64,000 nucleotides of DNA from VBDM01 sp035499735 (GCA_035499735.1 DATJYC010000051.1:62001-126000); one strand, 5' to 3'; positions 34,117 to 43,647 are shown, counted from the first letter of the stretch. Numbers and translations are program-made. The notes: generated from the letters alone by a model not told the origin.

Positions 34117-34980
34117 ATGCAAACCCGCATCATCGACGGAAGCGCAATCGCGCGCGGCCTTCGCGTCGGGCTTCTCGAGCGTGCCACCGCGTTGGCCGCG
34201 GACGGGGTCAAGCCCGGACTTGCCGTGATCCGCGTGGGCGATCACTCGGCCTCCAGGGTCTATGTGCGCAACAAGATCGCGGCCTGCAGCGAAGCCGGCA
34301 TCTATTCGCAGGACCTTCAGCTGCCCGCAACCACATCGGAGGCAACCCTGCTGAGGCAAATCGGGATCCTCAACGCCGAGCCCCGCATCCACGGAATCCT
34401 TGTGCAGCTGCCCCTCCCACAGGGCCTCTCGAGCGACGGGGTGCTCGAGGCGATCAGCCCCCTAAAGGACGTCGACGGCTTCCACCCGACGAACGTGGGA
34501 CTGCTCGCAATAGGGCATCCGCGCTTCGTGCCCTGCACACCTCTCGGGGTGATGCGACTCCTGGAGCACGAGGGAATCAACCCCGAGAGCCGGCACGCCG
34601 TCGTGGTGGGCCGCAGCAACATCGTCGGCAAGCCCATGGCGCTGCTGCTCTTGCAAAAGGGCGCCACGGTCACCATCTGCAATTCGAAAACCCCCGATCT
34701 CGGCGCGATGACCCGCGAGGCGGATATTCTGGTCGTCGCCGCGGGCAGGCCGAGCCTCATCACGGGCGAGATGGTCAAGCCCGGCGCGACGGTAATCGAC
34801 GTCGGCATCAATCGGCTCGCCGACGGAAAGCTCGCCGGCGACGTCGATTTCCGGAGCGTGCAGGGCACGGCCGCGCGGGTCACGCCTGTTCCCGGGGGGG
34901 TCGGCCCCATGACGATTGCGATGCTCCTAGAAAACACGATAGCCTCCGCCGAGCGGGCGCTCGCGGCCCAGCGGGCATGA
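34117..34980 (+). CDS. folD: Bifunctional methylenetetrahydrofolate dehydrogenase/cyclohydrolase
   Basis: A 287-residue enzyme interconverting methylene-, methenyl- and formyl-tetrahydrofolate. Signatures are YVRNKIAACSEAGI (catalytic lysine), ILVQLPLPQGL, VVVGRSNIVGKPMALLLL and PVPGGVGPMTIAML. The chosen ATG gives MQTRIIDGSAIARGL. An upstream in-frame start would place the initiation site inside the divergent promoter region. Its stop overlaps the prlC ATG (ATGA). Confidence 0.97.
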   Translation: MQTRIIDGSAIARGLRVGLLERATALAADGVKPGLAVIRVGDHSASRVYVRNKIAACSEAGIYSQDLQLPATTSEATLLRQIGILNAEPRIHGILVQLPLPQGLSSDGVLEAISPLKDVDGFHPTNVGLLAIGHPRFVPCTPLGVMRLLEHEGINPESRHAVVVGRSNIVGKPMALLLLQKGATVTICNSKTPDLGAMTREADILVVAAGRPSLITGEMVKPGATVIDVGINRLADGKLAGDVDFRSVQGTAARVTPVPGGVGPMTIAMLLENTIASAERALAAQRA

Positions 34981-37010
34981 GCGACAATCCCCTGCTCGAT
35001 TTTTCGGGCCTGCCCCGCTATCGGGCGATCCGTCCCGAGCACGTCGCTCCGGCGGTCGACGAGCTTCTTGCACGGAACCGCGCGCTCGTCTCCGCTCTTA
35101 CCGCGCAGGGCGCGCCTGTTTCCTGGGACGCTTTCGCCGCGCCACTGGAAAGCGCCAATGAACGCCTCGGGCGCGCGTGGGGCGCGGTTGCCCACCTGCA
35201 CGCGGTGGACGACAGCGCCGCGATTCGCGACGCCTACAACGCCAACCTGCCCAAGGTCACGCGTTACCACACGGAACTTGCTCAGAACCTCGAGCTCTAC
35301 GAGAGATTCAAGTCTCTGCGCGCGGCGCCCGATTTCACGGGCCTGTCGCAGGCGCGACGGAAAGTCGTGGAGAACAGTCTCCGCGACTACCGCCTGGGAG
35401 GAGCGGAGCTGCCGCCCGAGAGAAAGCCACGTTTCGCCGAGATCCAGGAGCAGCTCGCGGCCCTGGAGGCGAAATTCTCGGAGAACCTGCTCGATGCGAC
35501 CAATGCGTTCTCGGAATGGATCAGCAGCAGGGAGGACCTGCTCGGAATTCCGGAGGATGTGCTGCGCGCGGCGGAGGACGCCGCCCGCAAGGAGGGCACG
35601 CCGGGCTGGAAGCTCACCCTGCACGCGCCTTCCTATGGCCCGGCGATGCAATACGCGGAGAACCGCCCCTTGCGGGAGCGTCTATATCGCGCACACGTCA
35701 CGCGGGCGAGCGAGTTCGGCCCACCGGAGCTCGACAACACCTCCATCATTTCGCAAGAGCTCAGTCTGCGGAAGGAAAAGGCGCGGCTTCTGGGCTACCA
35801 GTCGTTCTCGCAGCTCTCCATGGTTCCGAAAATGGCGCAGTCTCCCGAGGCCGCGCTGGCCTTTCTCGAGGACCTCGCGGCAAGAGCGTTGCCCTACGCG
35901 CGCCGCGACTACGCGGAGCTCAAGGAGTTCGCGCGTGCCGAGCTCGGTCTGCCGGACCTGAAGGCCTGGGATATCGCGTTCGCCTCGGAGAAACTGCGCG
36001 CCAAGCGCTACGCCTTCTCCGATCAGGACGTGAAGCAGTACTTTCCCGAGCCGACAGTCCTGGACGGCATGTTCAGGCTGGTCGAGACCCTCTACGGCAT
36101 CAGGATCTCCGCCGACGAGGCCGAGACCTGGCATCCGGACGTGAAAGTCTTCCGGATCACGGACACCGGCGGCGCCCTGGTCGGCCGCTTCTTCCTCGAT
36201 CTCTACTCGCGCGCAAGCAAGCGCGGGGGCGCCTGGATGGACGAAGCGATCACCCGGCAGCGGATCGCCTCTGGCCTTCTGCCGCCCGTCGCCCATCTGG
36301 TCTGCAACTTTCCCGCCCCGGTGGACGGCAAGCCCTCGCTCCTCACGCACGACGAGGTAATGACCCTGTTCCACGAATTCGGCCACGGCCTGCACCACCT
36401 GCTTTCCCGGATCGAGGATCCGGGCGTGTCGGGCATACGCGGGGTCGAATGGGACGCGGTCGAGCTCCCTTCGCAGTTCATGGAGAACTTCTCCTGGGAG
36501 TGGAGTGTGCTCTCGCGCATGACCGCTCGCGTGGAAAGCGGCGCGCCGCTACCGCGATCGCTCTTCGACAAGATGATCGCGGCGAGGAATTTTCAGAGCG
36601 GCATGCAGACGGTGCGGCAGATCGAATTCGCTCTGGTCGACATGCACCTGCACCACGACTACGACCCGGACGGCGCCAGGACGCCGCAGCAGGTGCTCGA
36701 GGAGATTCGCGCGAAGATCGCGGTCGTGGTTCCGCCGGAGTACAACCGCTTCCTCAACAATTTCGCGCATGTCTTCTCGGGCTCGTACGCGGCGGGCTAT
36801 TACAGCTACAAGTGGGCCGAAGTCCTCTCGGCGGACGCCTACAGCCTGTTCGAGGAGAAGGGCATCTTCGACCCCGACACCGGAGCTCGATTTCGCGACG
36901 AGATCCTCGCCGTTGGCGGCAGCCGTCCCGCGATCGAGTCCTTCAAGGCCTTCCGCGGCCGCGACCCGAGCATCGACGCGCTCCTGCGTCACAATGGTAT
37001 GATCGCCTGA
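34977..37010 (+). CDS. prlC: Oligopeptidase A (M3 family metallopeptidase)
   Basis: A 677-residue cytosolic peptidase that degrades signal peptides and other short peptides. The zinc site HEFGH starts at residue 466 (TLFHEFGHGLHHLLSRI), with the downstream glutamate ligand in GVEWDAVELPSQFMENFSWE. The C-terminal FAHVFSGSYAAGYYSYKWAE is typical of M3A enzymes. The start is coupled to folD by a 4-base overlap. Confidence 0.96.
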   Translation: MSDNPLLDFSGLPRYRAIRPEHVAPAVDELLARNRALVSALTAQGAPVSWDAFAAPLESANERLGRAWGAVAHLHAVDDSAAIRDAYNANLPKVTRYHTELAQNLELYERFKSLRAAPDFTGLSQARRKVVENSLRDYRLGGAELPPERKPRFAEIQEQLAALEAKFSENLLDATNAFSEWISSREDLLGIPEDVLRAAEDAARKEGTPGWKLTLHAPSYGPAMQYAENRPLRERLYRAHVTRASEFGPPELDNTSIISQELSLRKEKARLLGYQSFSQLSMVPKMAQSPEAALAFLEDLAARALPYARRDYAELKEFARAELGLPDLKAWDIAFASEKLRAKRYAFSDQDVKQYFPEPTVLDGMFRLVETLYGIRISADEAETWHPDVKVFRITDTGGALVGRFFLDLYSRASKRGGAWMDEAITRQRIASGLLPPVAHLVCNFPAPVDGKPSLLTHDEVMTLFHEFGHGLHHLLSRIEDPGVSGIRGVEWDAVELPSQFMENFSWEWSVLSRMTARVESGAPLPRSLFDKMIAARNFQSGMQTVRQIEFALVDMHLHHDYDPDGARTPQQVLEEIRAKIAVVVPPEYNRFLNNFAHVFSGSYAAGYYSYKWAEVLSADAYSLFEEKGIFDPDTGARFRDEILAVGGSRPAIESFKAFRGRDPSIDALLRHNGMIA

Positions 37011-37017
37011 CCCCCGC

Positions 37018-37569
37018 ATGCGCGCCTACCTTATCGCCCTCGCCTGCGTGATAGCGTGCGGCGATTGCGCCGCGCAGATGTATCGGTGGACGGACGACCA
37101 GGGCCGCGTACACTACACGCAGACGCCGCCTCCTCCGCAAGCGAAGGCCGTCCAGAGAAAGAATTTCCGTTCGAACCAGGCGGCCGGCTCGGTCGAGCTC
37201 CCGTACGCCACGCAGTTGGCGGCCAAGAACTATCCCGTGACCTTGTACACGCAGCCCGATTGCGGTTCCCCGTGCGACGACGCGCGGGCGTCGCTGGTGA
37301 AGCGAGCCGTGCCCTTCCGGGAAGTCAGCGTTCTCGGCCAAGCGGAGATGGACGAAGTGAGACGGGTATCGGGAAGCCTGCGGCTGCCCCTGCTCGTCGT
37401 CGGCTCCCAGTACCAGGTCGGCTTCCAGGAAGGCCTGATCAACAATCTGCTCGACACCGCGGGCTATCCGCAGGCAGGACAGCGCATCCCGATCGAGGCG
37501 CTGCGCAAGGCCGAGCCGGCCTCTCCGCGACAGCCTGCGGGCGGCCAACCCTCCAGCGAAACCCGCTAG
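37018..37569 (+). CDS. Exported DUF4124 and glutaredoxin-like protein
   Basis: A 183-residue protein with an N-terminal export signal (MRAYLIALACVIACGDCAAQ). A DUF4124 segment (MYRWTDDQGRVHYTQTPPPP, 21-40) and a glutaredoxin-fold domain (about 70-160) with YPVTLYTQPDCGSPCDDA follow. The two cysteines are C82 and C86, a CxxxC instead of the glutaredoxin CxxC. LRLPLLVVG matches the cis-proline region. It probably acts in the periplasm, but the redox partner is unknown. It lies 7 bases after prlC and 23 before xthA. Confidence 0.85.
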   Translation: MRAYLIALACVIACGDCAAQMYRWTDDQGRVHYTQTPPPPQAKAVQRKNFRSNQAAGSVELPYATQLAAKNYPVTLYTQPDCGSPCDDARASLVKRAVPFREVSVLGQAEMDEVRRVSGSLRLPLLVVGSQYQVGFQEGLINNLLDTAGYPQAGQRIPIEALRKAEPASPRQPAGGQPSSETR

Positions 37570-37592
37570 GCCCGCAACGTCCTGCGAGCGCG

Positions 37593-38372
37593 ATGAAGCT
37601 TGCGTCGTGGAACGTCAACTCGCTGAAGGTAAGGCTGCCTCAGCTGCTGGAATGGCTCGCGCGCTACGGACCCGACATCGTGTGCCTGCAGGAAACCAAG
37701 GTCGAGGACGACAAGTTTCCGGTCCTCGACTTCGAGGCGGCAGGCTACCGCTGCGCCTGGTCCGGGCAGAGGACATACAACGGCGTCGCGATCCTGTCGC
37801 GCCTCGGTCTGAGCGACATCGCGACCGGAATGCCCGCCTTCCGCGATGATCAGAAGCGCCTGATCGCGGCAAGCGCCGGAGAGGGCGCCCAGGCGCTCCG
37901 CGTGGTCTGCGTATATGTTCCCAACGGACAGGCTATCGGCACCGACAAGTACGAGTACAAGCTGAGGTGGCTGTCGGCGTGCCGAGACTGGCTCGGGCAG
38001 GAGCTCGGCAGAAGCACGCGCATCGCGGTACTGGGGGACTACAACGTCGCTCCGGAGGACGCGGACGTTTACGACCCTAAGGCCTGGGAGGGCCAAGTGC
38101 TCTTCAGCGCGCCAGAACGCGAAGCCTTCAGGAGTCTTCTAGCGCTGGGTTTGAAGGACGCCTTCCGGCTGTTCTCACAGAGGGAGAAGTCATTCACCTG
38201 GTGGGATTACCGCATGAATGCATTCAGGCGCAACCTCGGCCTGCGCATCGATCACGTCCTGCTCGGGTCGGAACTCGCTTCGCGCTGCCGCGGATGCGCC
38301 ATCGACGTGGAGCCGCGCCGCGCGGAGCGGCCGTCGGATCACGCTCCGGTCGTAGTCGAGCTCGACCCTTAG
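37593..38372 (+). CDS. xthA: Exodeoxyribonuclease III
   Basis: A 259-residue AP endonuclease/3'-exonuclease of base-excision repair. Metal and catalytic segments are LASWNVNSLKVR, CLQETKVED, LGDYNVAPEDADVYDP, LRIDHVLL and SDHAPVVVEL, all intact. The ATG at 37593 gives the standard MKLASWNVNSL start. Longer upstream reading in this frame overlaps the glutaredoxin-like gene and is rejected. Confidence 0.97.
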   Translation: MKLASWNVNSLKVRLPQLLEWLARYGPDIVCLQETKVEDDKFPVLDFEAAGYRCAWSGQRTYNGVAILSRLGLSDIATGMPAFRDDQKRLIAASAGEGAQALRVVCVYVPNGQAIGTDKYEYKLRWLSACRDWLGQELGRSTRIAVLGDYNVAPEDADVYDPKAWEGQVLFSAPEREAFRSLLALGLKDAFRLFSQREKSFTWWDYRMNAFRRNLGLRIDHVLLGSELASRCRGCAIDVEPRRAERPSDHAPVVVELDP

Positions 38373-38376
38373 TCGC

Positions 38377-38382
38377 TATAAT
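38377..38382 (+). promoter_or_regulatory. Candidate -10 element upstream of the Bug receptor gene
   Basis: TATAAT in GCTATAATCC lies 26 bases before the ATG of the Bug-family receptor and 4 bases after the xthA stop. It is followed by an AGGAGGA Shine-Dalgarno. No obvious -35. Confidence 0.45.
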
Positions 38383-38408
38383 CCGCGACCAACCAGGAGG
38401 AAGAAGCC

Positions 38409-39386
38409 ATGGTTTTCCGGAAGATCCCAATCCAGTTCGTCGTGCTCGCCCTCGGTCTCGGCACCGCAGCCGGCGCGACGGGGCAGGCCGCCTATCCGAC
38501 AAAGCCGGTGAGGATCATCGTCCCGTACTCGGCGGGCGGACCAGCGGACATTTACGGCCGCTTCCTCGGAGACCGGCTGCAGAAGGCGTTGGCGCAGCCT
38601 TTCGTGGTGGAGAACCGCCCTGGGGCGGGCGCGATCATCGGCACCGACGCCGTCGCGAAGTCCGCAGCGGACGGATACACCCTCCTCATGATGTCGAACA
38701 CCCACACCGTCAACGAGTCCCTGATCACGAAGAAGCCCTATGTCCTGCTGCGCGACCTCGCGCCCATCACGCCCGTCAATTACTCCGACCTGATTCTCGT
38801 CGTCCATCCCTCGGTGCCGGCGAATAACCTGAAGGAGCTTGTTGCCTTGGCGAAGTCCAAACCGGGCGCGCTCAACTACGCGTCGTCCGGGCCGGGCACG
38901 CCCTACCATATGGCGGGCGAGCTATTCAAGGCGATGGCCGGAATCGACGTCGTACACGTGCCGCACAAGGGAAGCGCCGAGGCACGCACCAGCGTCCTGG
39001 CCGGGAACGTGCAGATGATGTTCGACGCGATCACCACGATGGCGCCCCTTGCGCAGGCCGGCAAGGTGCGCGCCATCGCCACATCGGGCAAGACGCGCTC
39101 GTCGATCACACCCAGCGTGCCGACCCTCAACGAGGCGGGTGTTCCCGGCTACGACGCGGTCATCTGGCTGGGAATGATGGCTCCCGCGGGAACTCCGAAG
39201 CCGATCATCGAAGCGCTTAACGCCGACGTCCGCAAGATTGTTACCTCGCCCGACGTCAAGGAGGCCTGGGCCAAGCAGGGAGCCGTTCCGATGAGCATGA
39301 ACGCCGACGAGTTCCGGAAGTTCATGGAGCAGGACATTCAGAAATGGGCGAAGGTGGTGAAGTTCTCGGGTGCGACCGTCGACTAG
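38409..39386 (+). CDS. Bug-family (TctC) solute-binding protein
   Basis: A 325-residue periplasmic receptor of the tripartite tricarboxylate transporter family. It has a signal peptide (residues 1-27, ending at ATGQA). YPTKPVRIIVPYSAGGPADI, VENRPGAGAIIGTDAVAKS and LNYASSGPGTPYHMAGELF are family-typical. These receptors bind carboxylates or other small acids. No TctA/TctB membrane genes are adjacent, as is common for the many orphan Bug receptors of Burkholderiales. The Shine-Dalgarno AGGAGGAA is strong. Confidence 0.93.
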   Translation: MVFRKIPIQFVVLALGLGTAAGATGQAAYPTKPVRIIVPYSAGGPADIYGRFLGDRLQKALAQPFVVENRPGAGAIIGTDAVAKSAADGYTLLMMSNTHTVNESLITKKPYVLLRDLAPITPVNYSDLILVVHPSVPANNLKELVALAKSKPGALNYASSGPGTPYHMAGELFKAMAGIDVVHVPHKGSAEARTSVLAGNVQMMFDAITTMAPLAQAGKVRAIATSGKTRSSITPSVPTLNEAGVPGYDAVIWLGMMAPAGTPKPIIEALNADVRKIVTSPDVKEAWAKQGAVPMSMNADEFRKFMEQDIQKWAKVVKFSGATVD

Positions 39387-39467
39387 CGCCACGCTGGAAA
39401 ATTCGTGACGGGGCGCGAGCTCCCGCTCACGCCCGATCGGATCATCGCCGCGATCGAGCGGCAATAG
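39387..39467 (+). pseudogene. Possible 3' remnant of a lost gene
   Basis: After the Bug receptor stop a 26-codon open stretch ends at TAG (39465-39467). It reads ...FVTGRELPLTPDRIIAAI. This resembles the C-terminal tail of molybdenum hydroxylase large subunits (xanthine or CO dehydrogenase type), which often end TGxRxRELPLTPxRI. No start codon or upstream body remains apart from a GTG. It may be a deletion scar. The match is short and from memory, so it is tentative. Confidence 0.25.
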
Positions 39468-39471
39468 CCCG

Positions 39472-41061
39472 TCAATCGATGAGCTCGTAGGCGGGCAGCG
39501 TAAGGAACTCGACGTACCGGTCGTCGGTCGTTATCTTTTCGAAGAGCTTCGCCCCCTCCTCGTACTTCCCGGACTTCCAGGCGGCGTCTCCCAGGTAGGT
39601 CCTCACCTTGGGGAGTTCCTCGCCAAGCAGGATGCTGAACAACTCCTTGGTGACCTTGCGCCCGTCGGAAAGCTTCCCTTTTGGCGAGCGCATCCATTGC
39701 CAGATCTGGGAGCGCGAGATCTCCGCCGTCGCGGCGTCCTCCATCAGGTTAAAGACCGGCACGCAGCCGTTGCCGGCGAGCCAGGCGCCGAGGTACTGGA
39801 TCCCGACCGAGATGTTGTTGCGCAGGCCCGCCTCGGTGATCGGCCCCTCGGGCAGGAAGGCAAGCAGGTCCTTGGCGCTCACGGATACATCGGGGCGTTG
39901 CCGGTCGTACTGGTTTGGACGCGGCATGTGCTCGTCGAAGACCTCTCTTGCGATCGGCACCAGGCCGGGGTGGGCGACCCAGGTGCCGTCGCATCCGTCC
40001 GTGACTTCGCGGAGCTTGTCCTCGCGTACCTTCGCGAGCGCAGCCTCGTTCGCCTTGGGATCGTTCTTGATTGGAATCTGCGCCGCCATTCCCCCCATGG
40101 CAGGAGCGCCGCGGCGGTGACAGGCCTTGACCAGGAGCAGCGCGTAGGCGCGCATGAAGGGCGCGGTCATCGTCACCTGCGCGCGATCCGCTAGACAGAA
40201 ATCACGGTTCGACCGGAATTTTTTTATGCACGAGAAGATGTAGTCCCATCTTCCGATGTTGAGGCCCGCCGAGTGCTCGCGCAGCTCCCACAGGATCTCG
40301 TCCATCTCGAAAGCGGCAAGCACGGTTTCAATGAGCGCGGTGGCTTTGATCGAGCCTTGCGGCACTCCAAGCTCGTTCTGGGCGAGAAGGAAGATGTCGT
40401 TCCAGAGCCGCGCCTCGAGATGCGATTCCATCTTCGGCAGGTAGAAGTAGGGTCCAGTTCCCCGCGCGAGGAGCTCTCTCGCGTTGTGGAAGAAGTACAA
40501 GGCGAAGTCGAAGATCGCTCCCGAAACCGGCTTCCCGTCCACGAGCAAGTGCTTCTCGTCCAGATGCCAGCCCCGAGGCCGCGGGATCAGGACTGCGGTC
40601 TTCTCCTTCAGGCGATACGTCTTCCCTTCCTGATCGAACGTAATGGTCCGCCGTACCGCGTCGCGCAGATTGATCTGCCCGTCGATCATGTTTCTCCACG
40701 TGGGGCAGTTCGCGTCCTCGAAGTCCGCCATGAAGGTGGACGCGCCGGAATTGAGCGCGTTGATCACCATCTTGCGGTCGGTCGGCCCCGTGATCTCAAC
40801 GCGGCGGTCGAGCATGTCCCTCGGCTGCGGTGCGATGGTCCAGTCGCCCGATCGGATCTGTGTGCTCTCGGGCAGAAAGTCGGGAAGTTTGCCCGCGTCG
40901 AACTCGCGCTGCCGCGCGGCGCGGCGAGCGAGAAGCTCCTGGCGGCGCGATTCGAACGCGCGGTGCAGCTTGGCGATAAAACTCAATGCGGCCGGAGTCA
41001 TGATCGTTTCAATTCCGGAAACGGTCGGTCCTTGGAGCTGGATCCCGGCAGGCAGGCTCAT
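39472..41061 (-). CDS. aceB: Malate synthase A
   Basis: A 529-residue glyoxylate-cycle enzyme condensing glyoxylate with acetyl-CoA. Signatures are FMADFEDANCPTWRNMIDGQ, split by the substrate loop, RPRGWHLDEKHLLVDG with the catalytic arginine, and GRWDYIFSCIKKFR. The length is that of the A isoform. No isocitrate lyase gene is in the window. It lies 105 bases downstream of ntrC on the same strand and may have its own promoter. Confidence 0.97.
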   Translation of the reverse strand: MSLPAGIQLQGPTVSGIETIMTPAALSFIAKLHRAFESRRQELLARRAARQREFDAGKLPDFLPESTQIRSGDWTIAPQPRDMLDRRVEITGPTDRKMVINALNSGASTFMADFEDANCPTWRNMIDGQINLRDAVRRTITFDQEGKTYRLKEKTAVLIPRPRGWHLDEKHLLVDGKPVSGAIFDFALYFFHNARELLARGTGPYFYLPKMESHLEARLWNDIFLLAQNELGVPQGSIKATALIETVLAAFEMDEILWELREHSAGLNIGRWDYIFSCIKKFRSNRDFCLADRAQVTMTAPFMRAYALLLVKACHRRGAPAMGGMAAQIPIKNDPKANEAALAKVREDKLREVTDGCDGTWVAHPGLVPIAREVFDEHMPRPNQYDRQRPDVSVSAKDLLAFLPEGPITEAGLRNNISVGIQYLGAWLAGNGCVPVFNLMEDAATAEISRSQIWQWMRSPKGKLSDGRKVTKELFSILLGEELPKVRTYLGDAAWKSGKYEEGAKLFEKITTDDRYVEFLTLPAYELID

Positions 41062-41166
41062 GCGGTTTTTCTCCCGAACAAAGCACTATACGGAGAAAAC
41101 CCCGGGCCGACGACAAACGTGAAAATGACTCTGTGAAAAAGGCGCGCGAGTCGGGCAGAGGCCCGC

Positions 41167-42576
41167 TTACTCCGTTTCAGACGGACTCGCGTCCGCGATG
41201 CCCAGCTCTCCGATCTTGCGGGTGATGGTATTGCGGCCTATGCCGAGCAGGCCCGCGGCCTCGATGCGCCGGCCGCCTGTATGCGCGAGCGCTTTAGCGA
41301 TCAGCGTCTTTTCGAAGCTCTTCGACAGGTTCTCCATGATGTCTTTCTCCCCGCTCGACAGCCTGCGGTCGGCTTCGCGCGCGAGGGCATCCAGCCAGTC
41401 GCCGGAGCTCGGTCCGGCGTCGTCGCGCAACTCGGGCGGGAAGTCGCCGATCTCGATGACCTGCGTCGGCGCCATGACCGTCAGCCAGTGGCAGATGTTC
41501 TCCAGCTGCCGCACGTTGCCCGCCAGATCTCGCGCCGATAGGTAGGCCATCGCCGAATCCGAGAGACGTTTGACCTCGACGCCTAGTTCGCGCGCTGATT
41601 TCGCAAGAAAATGCCGCGCGAGGAGCGGGATGTCTTCCCGCCGCTCGCGCAACGAGGGCAGGCGAAGCCGGATCACGTTCAAGCGGTGATAGAGATCTTC
41701 ACGGAACAACCCCTCGCGTACGCGCGCCTCGAGGTCTTGATTGGTGGCCGCAATGACGCGGACGTTGGCTCGAATCGACTGGTGACCGCCGACCCGGTAG
41801 AACGTCCCGTCCGAGAGAACGCGAAGCAACCGTGTTTGAAGCTCGGCGGGCATGTCCCCGATCTCATCCAGGAACAGAGTGCCGCCCTCGGCCTGCTCGA
41901 ACCGGCCACGTCTCAAGGATTGCGCACCCGTGAATGCACCGCGCTCGTGCCCGAACAGTTCCGATTCCAGCAGATCCTTGGGCATCGCCGCCGTGTTGAT
42001 GGCGATGAAGGGCTTGTCCGCGCGCGGGCTGTGACGGTGCAGCGCCCGCGCCACCAGCTCCTTTCCGGTTCCAGACTCGCCCGTGATGAGCACCGTCGCG
42101 CTGGATTGCGACAGGCGACCAACAGCGCGGAAGACCTCCTGCATTGACTGCGCCTTGCCGAGGATGTCCGGCGTAGCGGCCGACAGTTCCTCGGGCTTTT
42201 CCTCCTGGCTGCTCTCGCCGAGTGCGCGCCGGATCAGCTCCACGGCCTGATCAACGTCGAACGGCTTCGGCAGGTATTCGAATGCCCCGCCCTGAAAGGC
42301 GGCCACTGCCGACTCGAGATCCGAGTATGCGGTCATGATGATGACCGGAAGATCGGGGAAACGCCGCTTCACGTTCTGGAGCAGGTCCAGGCCCGAAGTA
42401 CCCGGCATGCGGATGTCCGATACCAGGACCTGGGGAGCGCCGCTCACGTCCAGGGCGTCCATGGCTTCGGTCGCTTGCGCGAACGTCTTGAAGGGAATGC
42501 CCTCGCGGGCCAGCGCCTTCTCGAATACCCAGCGGATGGAACGATCGTCGTCGATGACCCAAACAGGTCTCATCAT
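41167..42576 (-). CDS. ntrC: Nitrogen regulation response regulator NtrC
   Basis: A 469-residue sigma-54 activator with three domains. The receiver (1-120) has phosphoacceptor D54 in VLVSDIRMPG. The AAA+ domain (about 140-370) has GESGTGKE, the sigma-54-contact loop GAFTGAQS, and EGGTLFLDEIGDMP. The Fis-type DNA-binding domain ends EAAGLLGIGRNTITRKIGEL. The usual PWPGNVRQLEN reads DLAGNVRQLEN here, a small deviation. Two adjacent ATG codons are possible starts. It is 6 bases downstream of ntrB. Confidence 0.96.
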   Translation of the reverse strand: MMRPVWVIDDDRSIRWVFEKALAREGIPFKTFAQATEAMDALDVSGAPQVLVSDIRMPGTSGLDLLQNVKRRFPDLPVIIMTAYSDLESAVAAFQGGAFEYLPKPFDVDQAVELIRRALGESSQEEKPEELSAATPDILGKAQSMQEVFRAVGRLSQSSATVLITGESGTGKELVARALHRHSPRADKPFIAINTAAMPKDLLESELFGHERGAFTGAQSLRRGRFEQAEGGTLFLDEIGDMPAELQTRLLRVLSDGTFYRVGGHQSIRANVRVIAATNQDLEARVREGLFREDLYHRLNVIRLRLPSLRERREDIPLLARHFLAKSARELGVEVKRLSDSAMAYLSARDLAGNVRQLENICHWLTVMAPTQVIEIGDFPPELRDDAGPSSGDWLDALAREADRRLSSGEKDIMENLSKSFEKTLIAKALAHTGGRRIEAAGLLGIGRNTITRKIGELGIADASPSETE

Positions 42577-42582
42577 GCTCTT

Positions 42583-43647
42583 TCAGCCCAGCGGCAATAC
42601 GATGCGGAAACTGGTCTTGCCCGGCTGGCTATCGCATTCCACAACACCTTGGTGCTGCTGGACGAAGGTTTGCGCAAGCGTCAGGCCAAGCCCTGTTCCG
42701 CCCTCACGGCCCGAGACCAAGGGATAGAAGATCTGGTCGCGGATTTCCGCCGGTATTCCCGGCCCGTCATCCATCACTTGCAATTCTAATGCCAGCTTGT
42801 GGAAGCGACGGGCCAGAGTCACCCTCCGGGCGACTCGCGTCCGAAGGACGATCCGCCCCTTTCCTTGGATACCCGGCCCGCGCGAGCCCAGGACGGCCTG
42901 CGCGGCATTGCGAGCGATATTCAGCACAGCCTGTATCAGCTGCTCCGGATCCCCTCGGAACTCGGGCAGACCGACGTCATAGTCGCGCTCGACATCCACT
43001 CCGTGGGGAAATTCAGCAAGGATCAGCGTTCGCACCCGCTCGCAAACCTCGTGAATGTTCATGGGCACGTGGACCGCAGGCCGGTGAGGGGTCAGGAGAC
43101 GATCCATCAGGGCTTGCAGGCGGTCGGCTTCCTTGATGATGATCCGCGTGTACTCGCGCAGGCTAGGCCGGTCCAGCTCGCGCTCGAGAAGCTGCGCCGA
43201 GCCCCGCAACCCTCCGAGTGGATTCTTGATTTCGTGCGCGAGGTTCCGAATCAGCTCCCGGTTCGCCCTGTGCTGGGTCATGCGCTGCTCCTCCCGCTCG
43301 ATGCGGAGCCTCTGATCGATTGGGCGCAGTTCCAGCAGCAGAGCTGCCTGCTCGACCTCCACAGGGGTCACGATGCAATCGAGATGAAGGGGCTCCTGGC
43401 CTGCGGGAGCGAGCATCAGGTCCTGGTCGGCAAATCCGCGTTCCTCCCGGATCGCCTGGTGCAGAAGCCCCGCCAACGCGCTTGCGTCGGTGAAAAGCCC
43501 CGGGAAGGATTGGTCGAGCACGGTCTTGCGGCTGGTCGCGAACAAGGCTTCGGCCGCCGGATTGAGATACCTGACGCGCAGCCCGCGGTCAACCAGCACG
43601 ACCGCCGTCGCGAGCCACTCGAGGCCAGGCAGGTTTACCGTCTCCAT
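42583..43647 (-). CDS. ntrB: Nitrogen regulation sensor histidine kinase NtrB
   Basis: A 354-residue cytoplasmic kinase that phosphorylates NtrC under nitrogen limitation. The PAS domain spans about 10-110 (LATAVVLVDRGLRVRYLNPA). The H-box is IRNLAHEIKNPLGGLRGS with H138. The N-box is VLNIARNAAQA, and the G-boxes are DDGPGIP and GGTGLGLTLAQ. I chose the ATG giving METVNLPGLEW, since it places the PAS domain at the normal distance. ATG at 43659 or TTG at 43722 are alternatives. PII signalling is assumed from family knowledge. Confidence 0.94.
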   Translation of the reverse strand: METVNLPGLEWLATAVVLVDRGLRVRYLNPAAEALFATSRKTVLDQSFPGLFTDASALAGLLHQAIREERGFADQDLMLAPAGQEPLHLDCIVTPVEVEQAALLLELRPIDQRLRIEREEQRMTQHRANRELIRNLAHEIKNPLGGLRGSAQLLERELDRPSLREYTRIIIKEADRLQALMDRLLTPHRPAVHVPMNIHEVCERVRTLILAEFPHGVDVERDYDVGLPEFRGDPEQLIQAVLNIARNAAQAVLGSRGPGIQGKGRIVLRTRVARRVTLARRFHKLALELQVMDDGPGIPAEIRDQIFYPLVSGREGGTGLGLTLAQTFVQQHQGVVECDSQPGKTSFRIVLPLG

